Part shown: positions 1 through 5,332 of the stretch, one piece after another
Layout of the letters: the number at the start of each line of letters is the position of its first letter
Position numbering within the stretch: position 1 is the stretch's first letter
Assembly (NCBI GenBank): GCA_014804865.1
Contig: JAAUYY010000092.1
Location: 4,971-10,443 of the forward strand
Source of the DNA: Desulfovibrio sp.
GTDB lineage: Bacteria > Desulfobacterota > Desulfovibrionia > Desulfovibrionales > Desulfovibrionaceae
Direction of reading: 5' to 3'
Length of the DNA stretch: 5,473 nucleotides
The notes under the pieces: generated by a model
The model's database searches: none
The model's input: only the letters and a program-made list of their open reading frames with translations
Told to the model about the DNA's origin: nothing
Made by a program: the position numbers and the translations under genes

Positions 1-162
1 CGAGAAAGTCAGATCTTCGTCGCGAATGACATCGCAACGCGAAAGTCTGGAAACAAGATCGACCTTGTCGCCCGGAACAACGACTCCGTCTACTCCGGAC
101 TCAAGCGCCAGAGTAACGTCGCCCTTGTCAAAGGGGACGGATCGAAAAAGGATTCGCGCCAT
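1..162 (-). CDS. aroB': 3-dehydroquinate synthase II (AroB'), N-terminal 54 residues, cut by the window edge
   Basis: The 54 visible residues begin MARILFRSVPFDKGDVTLAL and continue with ESGVDGVVVPGDKVDLVSRL, the start of the archaeal-type 3-dehydroquinate synthase (MJ1249 family). In the known pathway this NAD-dependent enzyme oxidatively deaminates and cyclises 2-amino-3,7-dideoxy-D-threo-hept-6-ulosonate to 3-dehydroquinate, replacing the usual DAHP/AroB route. The active-site part lies outside the window, so the call rests on the N-terminus and on the gene directly upstream, which makes its substrate. The ATG at 160-162 follows the upstream TAG stop (163-165) with no spacer, and a GGGGGA Shine-Dalgarno-like run sits in the last codons of that gene, so translational coupling is likely. 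The ORF is open to the window edge. Confidence 0.86.
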   Translation of the reverse strand, partial: MARILFRSVPFDKGDVTLALESGVDGVVVPGDKVDLVSRLSRCDVIRDEDLTFS

Positions 163-960
163 CTATTCCCCCATTATCTCAAGCGCCTGATCGACTGTGG
201 CGTTTTCGTGAACTATAGCGCGAAGCGCCTTGACAAGCTCGACGCGTCTGGGATGCTGGAAGACGTTTCTGCCCATAGATATGCCGGCTCCTCCAGCCAG
301 GAGGGAATCGTAAACCATCTGCAAAACGGCGCGATCGGAATTCATGCGCTCGCCGCCCGCGATGACCACTGGGACGCAACAACCGGCCACAACATCGGCG
401 AAACTCTCGACGTCGCCCGTATAGGACACCTTGACGATATCGGCGCCCAGTTCAACGCCTACTCTGGCGCAATGGGCGATAGCCGCGGGATCAAAGCTGT
501 TCTTTACCTGGGGGCCTCTGGCGTAAACCATGGCCAGCAAAGGCATATGCCAGTTGTCGCAAGCTTCGGCGACCTTGCCAAAATCCGCGAGCATGGCGCG
601 CTCGTTGGGATCGCCCAGATTAATATGAATGGATACGGCGTCGGCTCCATGCTTCAAGCCTTCCTCGACCGATCCAACGAGAGTTTTTGTGTTGCCCTGC
701 GTAGAGAGAGCCGTCGAAGCGGACAGATGAATGATAAGGCCAATGTCCTTCCCCGCGCTCCTGTAGGAACAGCGAACAAGACCCTTATGCATCAGCACTG
801 CGTCCGCGCCCGCCTTCGCCATGTCGTTAACAGCTTCGCGCATATCGATTAGGCCATCGACAAGTCCCATGGTAACGCCGTGATCCATAGGCACGATAAT
901 AGTTCTGCCAGTGGCGCGATTTAAAATACGCTCAAGCCTGACCTGTTTTCCCAAGTACAT
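163..960 (-). CDS. aroA': 2-amino-3,7-dideoxy-D-threo-hept-6-ulosonate synthase (ADH synthase, class I aldolase fold)
   Basis: This 265-residue TIM-barrel protein of the DhnA/MJ0400 family is expected to condense L-aspartate semialdehyde with 6-deoxy-5-ketofructose 1-phosphate, the first step of the alternative route to 3-dehydroquinate. Residues matching the MJ0400 catalytic set are present with a constant offset of 7: Asp26 in VPMDHG, Tyr146 in VYARGP, and the Schiff-base Lys177 in IVKVSY. The C-terminal phosphate-binding loops are AGGERM (about 201-206) and GISMGRN (about 226-232). Sequence alone could suggest fructose-bisphosphate aldolase, but the neighbouring DHQ synthase II decides for ADH synthase. 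The ATG start is well supported: AAAAGGAG lies 6 nt upstream. The gene sits behind a leader peptide and terminator and runs straight into aroB' with no gap. The length is normal for the family. Confidence 0.92.
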   Translation of the reverse strand: MYLGKQVRLERILNRATGRTIIVPMDHGVTMGLVDGLIDMREAVNDMAKAGADAVLMHKGLVRCSYRSAGKDIGLIIHLSASTALSTQGNTKTLVGSVEEGLKHGADAVSIHINLGDPNERAMLADFGKVAEACDNWHMPLLAMVYARGPQVKNSFDPAAIAHCARVGVELGADIVKVSYTGDVESFADVVAGCCVPVVIAGGERMNSDRAVLQMVYDSLLAGGAGISMGRNVFQHPRRVELVKALRAIVHENATVDQALEIMGE

Positions 961-966
961 CGCGTT

Positions 967-974
967 CTCCTTTT
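967..974 (-). promoter_or_regulatory. Ribosome binding site of aroA'
   Basis: AAAAGGAG on the minus strand, 6 nt before the ATG at 958-960. It lies downstream of the attenuator terminator, so it is transcribed only when termination is avoided. It is not part of the terminator stem, which points to transcriptional and not translational control. Confidence 0.85.
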
Positions 975-986
975 AGTTCGAAGCAT

Positions 987-1016
987 AAAAAAAGCCGCCG
1001 GCTCCATGCCCGCGGC
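987..1016 (-). terminator. Intrinsic terminator acting as attenuator upstream of aroA'
   Basis: On the minus strand GCCGCGGGC, loop ATGGA and GCCGGCGGC form a stem of 5 bp, one G-G mismatch and 3 bp, nearly all G-C, followed directly by seven T residues (987-993). It lies after the leader peptide stop and 26 nt before the aroA' ATG, so it can only be a conditional terminator within the operon leader. Its 5' arm overlaps the 3' arm of a competing antiterminator (see 1010-1061). Confidence 0.9.
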
Positions 1017-1061
1017 CCGAACTTACGACTCAATACGCGTCAGCAAAGTTCCCGACCGCGG
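1010..1061 (-). promoter_or_regulatory. Antiterminator (segments 2:3) competing with the attenuator terminator
   Basis: On the minus strand the 5' arm CCGCGGTCGGGAACTT (1046-1061) can pair with the 3' arm AAGTTCGGGCCGCGG (1010-1024). GAACTT pairs with AAGTTC (6 bp), and CCGCGGTC pairs with GGCCGCGG (8 bp including one G-U), with a small 2x1 internal loop between them. The 3' arm uses most of the terminator's 5' arm (1008-1016), so the two structures exclude each other. The 5' arm lies inside codons 27-32 of the leader peptide, so ribosome position decides whether it is free. The pairing was worked out by eye; no energies were calculated. Confidence 0.8.
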
Positions 1062-1141
1062 TTCCGTGTAAAGTACGCGTAAAAGAACCGAGCGTCGTCG
1101 GCTACGCGAAAAAAACGGAAGCTGGGCAGGGAATTGATCAT
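1040..1141 (-). CDS. Phe/Tyr-rich leader peptide controlling the aroA'-aroB' operon (33 aa)
   Basis: This small ORF begins ATG ATC AAT TCC at 1141 and ends with TGA at 1040-1042. The peptide begins MINSLPSFRFFRVADDA and continues RFFYAYFTRNRGRELC. It has six Phe and two Tyr in 33 residues. Phe19, Phe20, Tyr21, Tyr23 and Phe24 form a dense cluster, and there is no Trp. AAAGAG, an imperfect Shine-Dalgarno, sits 7 nt before the ATG, and a sigma70-type promoter lies just upstream. The peptide itself probably has no function. Its translation would sense charged tRNA-Phe and tRNA-Tyr: stalling at codons 19-21 frees the antiterminator, while reaching the stop covers segment 2 and lets the terminator form. 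It resembles the E. coli pheA leader in logic. The call does not depend on homology, which was not tested. Confidence 0.85.
   Translation of the reverse strand: MINSLPSFRFFRVADDARFFYAYFTRNRGRELC
1059..1090 (-). promoter_or_regulatory. Leader hairpin 1:2 (pause/protector hairpin) containing the Phe/Tyr control codons
   Basis: On the minus strand CGGTTCT (1084-1090) can pair with GGAACCG (1059-1065), 7 bp including one G-U, with an 18-nt loop. The stem and loop contain leader codons 18-27, including the Phe-Phe-Tyr-Ala-Tyr-Phe run. The 3' arm overlaps the 5' arm of the antiterminator, so this is the classical segment 1:2 structure of an amino acid attenuator. A ribosome stalled on the control codons would melt it. 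The weak point is the small number of base pairs. Confidence 0.6.
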
Positions 1142-1161
1142 ATCTTGTCTCTTTGAGTCAG

Positions 1162-1189
1162 TTTATGTTCCGTTCGTTCATGATGTCAA
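1162..1189 (-). promoter_or_regulatory. Sigma70-type promoter of the aromatic operon
   Basis: On the minus strand a perfect -35 TTGACA (1184-1189) is followed by a 16-bp spacer and CATAAA (1162-1167, 4 of 6 matches to TATAAT). TAAACT, two bases further on, is an alternative -10 with an 18-bp spacer. Transcription would start near 1155, giving a leader of about 14 nt before the leader peptide ATG. The promoter begins 26 bp after the stop of the upstream fmdE-moeA gene, and no terminator is visible between them. Confidence 0.75.
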
Positions 1190-1214
1190 GCGAAAAGCGC
1201 GATTTTCCTGATTT

Positions 1215-2855
1215 TTATTTGCCAAACGAGCATTTTGGCCACGAGCAGACCTTGCAGGCCAGGCAATAGCCGCCGGAGCCCATTTTCGCCGCTTCCGCCC
1301 GAGTAAAACCTCTTCCGGCGAGGACGCGGGGCAGGATCAAATCCAGGAAAGTGGTTTTATAATAAAGGGCGCAGGCGGGAACGCCAATTACGTCGACCTC
1401 GCGGCCTTCGTATTCGAGTTCGCCTACGAGACTCATTGTCCCGGGCAGAACCGGCGCGCCGTGGACGACATTTTTCAGCCCAGCCTCGATCAGGACGGAG
1501 CGCGTAATGTCGTCCGGATCTACGGAGAGACCGCCGGTAGTTATAATGAGATCTACTCCCGCGTTCAGCGTCTGATCGATGGCTTCTTTCATTATCGTCC
1601 TGTCGTCAGGGACGATCCGCGAAGCGACGACTTCGGATCCCAGGGCGAGAAGCTTCGCCGTGATTATCGGGATAAATTTATCTTCGATTAACCCTTTAAA
1701 AACTTCAGTGCCTGTAACGAGAACGCCGGCCTTCGCCCTTCGCATGGGCAGAACCTTAAATAAAGGGCCGCCCTCAAGCTCGGAGAGAGCGCGCGCGAAA
1801 ATATTTCTGGAAAGATATAGAGGAATAGCGCGCGTTCCGGCGACGCGACCGCCCTCGTTCACGACCGTTCCGTCCTGACGCGCCGCGGCCATAACTTCGG
1901 GAACGAGATTGAATCTGAGCAGTTTATCCTCATCCACGCATAACACCCCGTCCCGCGAAGCGCGGAAATCAATTTTCCCCTCCCGGGGAGGCAGATCCCA
2001 GTCGATCCCCTCGCCGGCCATACGAGAGGCGAAAGCCTCGGCGACGCGATTCTCGTGAATCCTCTCGCCGTCGTCGGCCTCTTCTTCGGCCCTTACCGCG
2101 ACGTTAAATCTCCCCATTTGCTGCAATCTGCATACGTCGCCCGGGGAAATGCGCTGACCCGCGCTAAACTCGGGGCCTTTAAACTGGCCGGGATCAATGC
2201 GCGTCATGTCATGGGCGGCGATTTTGCCCACAGCCTCCTCTACTGGAACTACGCGAGTCGGGTTTTCCGGGGCGTCCGAAAGGGGGGAAGTCGAAGAATA
2301 AGGCGCCTCGCCCTGACAGCCGCGACAGATCGGGCCGTCTTCCGCGGGATAGGCCTCGCGGCAAACCGGGCATAGAGAAATCCTGTTCATATGCTTCGCG
2401 CCAATGAAACGCGGATGAATCTGGGCTTCGCTTACGCGACAGACAGAGTCGCCGGCCTCGCGAATTTCGCGCTCCAGCCTCGCGCTGTCCTGTTCCTTTT
2501 TGCTTTTTTTCTTGAAAAACCAGGAATACATCTCGGGATAGGCTTTCATCTTTTCGGAATCCAGACTTACGCGAACGCCTTTTCCCGTGTATTTGTCAAA
2601 AAGGGTCAGCGCGTACCGCCCTAGATTATGAATTTTAAGCCTCTGGTTGCCCGCGCTGCACGCGCTAAGAAGCTGAACCGCGTCGGGCAGGCATTTTGCA
2701 GTCTCGACCACGGCCTCGAACAACGTTCCCTCCGGAAGCGCGGCTTTGGCCTTCTCCATCATGTAGCCTCCGATCAAAAGGCCCGGGGCGGCGTAGCCGT
2801 GAAAATTCTCCGCCAGCCTTCTGAACTCCTCGAAGCTGTACGCGCCTATATTCAT
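1215..2855 (-). CDS. FmdE / zinc-ribbon / MoeA-like molybdopterin-binding fusion protein
   Basis: This cytoplasmic 546-residue fusion has four parts. Residues 15-140 resemble FmdE (formylmethanofuran dehydrogenase subunit E family), including FHGYAAPG (18-25) and YTGKGVRVSLD (89-99). Cys162, Cys165, Cys177 and Cys180 (CPVC...CRGC) form a zinc ribbon. Residues 200-370 are MoeA-like (VPVEEAVGKIAAHDM). Residues 375-515 are a MoCF-biosynthesis domain with TGTEVF (381-386) and TTGGLSVDPDD (439-449), a pterin-binding motif. The C-terminus has Cys531, Cys534, Cys537 and Cys542 (CLACKVC...KC), a possible metal site. By family logic it could insert or deliver Mo or W to a bis-pterin enzyme such as formate dehydrogenase; this is inference. 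Many FmdE proteins have FHGHxCPG, but here His and Cys are replaced by Tyr and Ala. The ATG is backed by AAGGGAG 8 nt upstream. It is divergent from moaA. Confidence 0.85.
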   Translation of the reverse strand: MNIGAYSFEEFRRLAENFHGYAAPGLLIGGYMMEKAKAALPEGTLFEAVVETAKCLPDAVQLLSACSAGNQRLKIHNLGRYALTLFDKYTGKGVRVSLDSEKMKAYPEMYSWFFKKKSKKEQDSARLEREIREAGDSVCRVSEAQIHPRFIGAKHMNRISLCPVCREAYPAEDGPICRGCQGEAPYSSTSPLSDAPENPTRVVPVEEAVGKIAAHDMTRIDPGQFKGPEFSAGQRISPGDVCRLQQMGRFNVAVRAEEEADDGERIHENRVAEAFASRMAGEGIDWDLPPREGKIDFRASRDGVLCVDEDKLLRFNLVPEVMAAARQDGTVVNEGGRVAGTRAIPLYLSRNIFARALSELEGGPLFKVLPMRRAKAGVLVTGTEVFKGLIEDKFIPIITAKLLALGSEVVASRIVPDDRTIMKEAIDQTLNAGVDLIITTGGLSVDPDDITRSVLIEAGLKNVVHGAPVLPGTMSLVGELEYEGREVDVIGVPACALYYKTTFLDLILPRVLAGRGFTRAEAAKMGSGGYCLACKVCSWPKCSFGK

Positions 2856-2883
2856 TTGACCTTCTCCCTTATATTTTTATAAT
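2856..2883 (+). promoter_or_regulatory. Sigma70-type promoter of moaA
   Basis: TTGACC (2856-2861), a 16-bp spacer and a perfect TATAAT (2878-2883) predict a start near 2890, about 20 nt before the moaA TTG. The -35 abuts the start codon of the divergent gene. A second perfect TATAAT (2893-2898) has no good -35 and would leave almost no leader. Confidence 0.7.
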
Positions 2884-2897
2884 AGAGAAAAATATAA
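2869..2897. repeat. Perfect 10-bp inverted repeat between fmdE-moeA and moaA, candidate operator
   Basis: TTATATTTTT (2869-2878) and AAAAATATAA (2888-2897) are exact reverse complements separated by 9 bp. The dyad lies in the 55-bp divergent region and covers the candidate -10 elements of both genes, so a bound dimer could switch both. The TATAT/ATATA ends recall molybdate or tungstate regulator sites of the ModE type, but the spacing differs from the E. coli consensus as I know it. Chance symmetry in AT-rich DNA is possible. Confidence 0.5.
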
Positions 2898-2918
2898 TCA
2901 GGTCTCATATTTGCGCAA
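2891..2918 (-). promoter_or_regulatory. Possible promoter of fmdE-moeA
   Basis: On the minus strand TTGCGC (2913-2918), a 16-bp spacer and TATATT (2891-2896) are the best sigma70-like elements. The -35 matches only 3 of 6 positions and overlaps the first codons of moaA. TATTAT at 2879-2884 is another possible -10. Some promoter is needed here because the neighbour is divergent, but its exact position is uncertain. Confidence 0.35.
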
Positions 2919-3918
2919 TAGTTCATTTCTTCTCGACGGACGCGACCGGATCGTCCGTTACCTCCGTCTATCCATAACGGATCGATGCAATCTCAATTGC
3001 GTCTATTGCCGCGGAGTCGATCATCCCGAATACGTCCCCTGCGAGCGCCTCTTGCGTTACGAGCATATGCTCCGCTTCGCCCGAATAGTAAAAAATATGG
3101 GCGTAAATAAAATACGCCTTACCGGCGGGGAGCCTCTCGCGCGAAAAGACTGGGAAATCTTCATGGGACGACTGCGCGACGAATTTCCGGATATGGCCCT
3201 CGCCCTGACCACAAATGGAGTCCTGCTCGGGCCGCATATCGAGACCCTGAAAAAAATCCGCCCCGTTTCCGTTAACGTATCCCTGGACAGTTTTGACGAG
3301 AAACGTTATCGCCTTCTGACTGGCCATAACGCGCTCTCGACGGTTAAAGAAAATAACTTCACTCCCCTGGACTCCGGGATAAGGGTAAAAATCAACGCCG
3401 TCGCCATAAAGGGCTCGACCGACGCGGAAATGGACGCCTTCGTAAAGTTCGCCATGGAGCGGCCCGTGGACGTCAGGTTTATCGAATTTATGCCTATGGG
3501 CCGAGGCACGATCTGGAACAACGAAAATTTTCTTTCCGCCGCGCGTCTTCTGGAATTAGCCGGCGAAAGAGCGAAGCTGACGCCCTCGAAATCCTCCGCG
3601 TCGGATTCGGGGCCGGCGAGAATGTACGATCTAGAGGGCGGAGTCGGAAGGATCGGTTTCATCTCCGCTGTAACTTCCCATTTCTGCGCTTCCTGTAATC
3701 GCCTGCGCCTGACCAGCGAGGGGGATCTGCGAACCTGTCTTTTTGACGATCGCGTATTTCGGCTAGCGGGCGCCTTGCGAAACCCAAAAGTCTCCGACGA
3801 AAAAATCGCGGCTATCGTCAGAATAGCGTGCCAATCCAAGGCCGTCGGCGCGAATCTTCTGGCCGAGCGCAAAGAGAGCGCGGTGGCGAAAGACAAGATG
3901 CGGGGGATTGGAGGTTAA
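2911..3918 (+). CDS. moaA: GTP 3',8-cyclase MoaA (radical SAM), molybdenum cofactor biosynthesis
   Basis: This 335-residue radical SAM enzyme acts with MoaC to convert GTP to cyclic pyranopterin monophosphate, the first step of molybdopterin synthesis. The SAM cluster cysteines are Cys26, Cys30 and Cys33 in TDRCNLNCVYC, and the SAM-contact motif TGGEPL is at 71-76. The second, substrate-binding cluster is Cys259, Cys262 and Cys276 (HFCASCNRLRL...RTC). The conserved C-terminal Gly-Gly is intact (334-335), so the protein is complete and probably active. Length is close to the 329 residues of E. coli MoaA. The start is taken as TTG at 2911, since no ATG or GTG lies in frame nearby and 25 residues before the first Cys is normal. 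The Shine-Dalgarno is weak (AGG at 2900-2902). It is divergent from the FmdE-MoeA fusion, a cofactor pairing that makes sense. The stop TAA overlaps the stop of the converging gene. Confidence 0.96.
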   Translation: MRNSSFLLDGRDRIVRYLRLSITDRCNLNCVYCRGVDHPEYVPCERLLRYEHMLRFARIVKNMGVNKIRLTGGEPLARKDWEIFMGRLRDEFPDMALALTTNGVLLGPHIETLKKIRPVSVNVSLDSFDEKRYRLLTGHNALSTVKENNFTPLDSGIRVKINAVAIKGSTDAEMDAFVKFAMERPVDVRFIEFMPMGRGTIWNNENFLSAARLLELAGERAKLTPSKSSASDSGPARMYDLEGGVGRIGFISAVTSHFCASCNRLRLTSEGDLRTCLFDDRVFRLAGALRNPKVSDEKIAAIVRIACQSKAVGANLLAERKESAVAKDKMRGIGG

Positions 3919-5327
3919 TCCGCTTTATCGCGACGACGCGAATCCCGATATTTTCCAGCGGCCGCGACAAAGTTTTTCGCCCAGCAAGGAATCGCGGGCG
4001 CGAAAATATGCGCGAAGGACGCCCAGACATTATTTTTAACCAGCGCGTCAAGGCGCTTGCCAGCCCGCTCGATAAAGCCCGTTCCCCTGGCCAGGGACAG
4101 CCCGAAATTCGACCCCGTCAATCCCGCTTCTCGCTCGGAATAGTGAAATTCGTGGCCGCGCAATATCAGTCCCTTTGGGAAAAAGCAATTTTCGGCGACG
4201 ACCTGGCCTTGAATATAGCCAAGTCCGCGAGGGCGCGGACGCCAGACGATTCGCTCGGGAAATACGCCGCCCATCGCGTAGCGGCGCCCATCTTTTTCCA
4301 GACTTTCGCAAAGCGCGATCAGCCCGCCGCACTCCGCGTAAATCGGCATCCCGTCATCCGCGAAGCGGCGCGCCATGGCCAGACGCGGCGAAGCCGCGAT
4401 TTCGGCGGCGAAATCCTCGGGAAAGCCGCCGCCTATATAAAGTCCGGAGACGCGCTCCCAGTTCGATTCGTCGGCCTGATCCTCCGCGATGGAGAGGGGA
4501 ACCAACTCCGCGCCGGTCGCGCTTAAAGCCGCAAGATTTTCCGGGTAATAAAACCAGAAAGCGCGATCGAGGGCATATCCAATGACTGGGCGTCGCGTCT
4601 CGATAATCGCCGCGGGCGATCCCGCGTCCAGTTCGATGGGCGCGACTTCGGACGCGCTGGCGATTATTTTATCAATATCGCAATTTTCGCCTACGATAGC
4701 CGCCGCGCGATCAAGAAAGTCTTCGGCCTCTTCGTATCCGCTTCGGGCGAGGCCCATATGCCTTTCAGGAAGAGCCAGGTCGCCGTCTCTGGGCAGGGCT
4801 CCCAAAATCTCCAGATTCGTCCGCGTCTCGATCGCTTTGGCGAGAGCCGCTTCGTGTCGCGACGACGCGACCCGGTTCAGGATAACGCCGCGAAAGTCGA
4901 GCCCTTCCTCAAACTCCGTCAGACCTTTCAGAACGGCCGCCATGGTGCGGGTAGTTTTGGAGCAATCGACGCAGAGCACTAGCGGCGCGTTCAAAGTTCT
5001 CGCCAGTTCGGCCGTCGAGTAGCTTCCCCTCTCGTCCATGCCGTCATATAATCCGCGATTGCCCTCGATAAGCGCGAATTCGCCAGATTCGGCGGTCGAG
5101 CGAAATAGCCGTCGCAAGTCGGTCGACGGAGTAAAAAACAGATCGAGGTTCGTCGCGGGCGTTCCGCAGGCCTGGGAAAGCCAGGCGGCGTCGATATAGT
5201 CGGGCCCTTTTTTAAAAGGTTTGACCTTTATGCCGAGAGCGCGAAGTTTCCGGCCCAGGCCGAGAGAAAAAAGCGTCTTGCCGCAACTGCCATGCGTCGC
5301 CGATACGCAGATTCGCGGGATATTCAT
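3915..5327 (-). CDS. cbiA: Cobyrinate a,c-diamide synthase family protein (CbiA/CobB type)
   Basis: This 470-residue cytoplasmic enzyme joins an ATP-binding amidoligase domain to a class I glutamine amidotransferase domain. It probably amidates the a and c side chains of cob(II)yrinate in anaerobic cobalamin synthesis. Visible features are the P-loop variant THGSCGKT (11-18), FKKGPDYID (38-46) with the conserved Asp, EGNRGLYDG (88-96), the nucleophile Cys333 in YAECGGL, GHEFHYSE (391-398) and His440 in WASFAH as the likely triad His. Length fits CbiA (about 460). The P-loop reads GS where many homologues read SG. Siroheme amidase (DsrN) or Ni-sirohydrochlorin amidase (CfbB) are related and cannot be excluded, as no other cobalamin or dsr gene is in view. 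It follows purH by 28 nt. The best Shine-Dalgarno, AGGAG, touches the ATG, so the start is uncertain by a few codons. Confidence 0.88.
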   Translation of the reverse strand: MNIPRICVSATHGSCGKTLFSLGLGRKLRALGIKVKPFKKGPDYIDAAWLSQACGTPATNLDLFFTPSTDLRRLFRSTAESGEFALIEGNRGLYDGMDERGSYSTAELARTLNAPLVLCVDCSKTTRTMAAVLKGLTEFEEGLDFRGVILNRVASSRHEAALAKAIETRTNLEILGALPRDGDLALPERHMGLARSGYEEAEDFLDRAAAIVGENCDIDKIIASASEVAPIELDAGSPAAIIETRRPVIGYALDRAFWFYYPENLAALSATGAELVPLSIAEDQADESNWERVSGLYIGGGFPEDFAAEIAASPRLAMARRFADDGMPIYAECGGLIALCESLEKDGRRYAMGGVFPERIVWRPRPRGLGYIQGQVVAENCFFPKGLILRGHEFHYSEREAGLTGSNFGLSLARGTGFIERAGKRLDALVKNNVWASFAHIFAPAIPCWAKNFVAAAGKYRDSRRRDKAD

Positions 5328-5332
5328 CTCCT
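5325..5332 (-). promoter_or_regulatory. AGGAG directly abutting the cbiA start codon
   Basis: On the minus strand AGGAG (5328-5332) runs straight into ATG (5325-5327) with no spacer, whereas 5-9 nt is usual. No other ATG, GTG or TTG lies in frame between this ATG and the purH stop. Initiation may be weak, or it may occur at the ATC two codons downstream, which is 6 nt from AGGAG and would give a protein starting PRICVSATHG after Met. Confidence 0.5.

Noticed and set aside
208..852. Long plus-strand open frame (214 codons) opposite aroA'
   Set aside because: It is antisense to a well-supported enzyme, has no recognisable motif or convincing start signal, and is expected from GC-rich codon structure.
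163..960. Annotation as fructose-bisphosphate aldolase class I
   Set aside because: The fold is shared, but adjacency to DHQ synthase II and the residue match to MJ0400 (Asp26, Tyr146, Lys177) favour ADH synthase.
1056..1066. CGGAACCGCG in the leader resembles the T-box core TGGNACCGCG
   Set aside because: The transcript before it is only about 90 nt, with no visible stem I or specifier loop, and these bases are explained by the antiterminator arm and leader codons. A T-box covariance search could confirm absence.
1190..1214. Terminator for the fmdE-moeA gene (GCGCTTTTCGC)
   Set aside because: The stem is only about 3 bp with no following T-tract, so it is not a credible terminator.
2505..2520. 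T/A homopolymer stretch that could indicate a frameshift or slippage site
   Set aside because: It encodes a Lys-rich segment (FFKKKSKK) in frame within an intact protein, with no sign of alternative-frame continuation.
2856..2910. Moco riboswitch upstream of moaA or fmdE-moeA
   Set aside because: The predicted moaA leader is about 20 nt and the whole intergenic region 55 bp, so no aptamer can fit; the dyad fits a protein operator better.
3828..4526. Plus-strand open frames overlapping the end of moaA and antisense to cbiA
   Set aside because: The translation is Arg-rich and without domain features, typical of a shadow frame; both overlapped genes have intact catalytic motifs.
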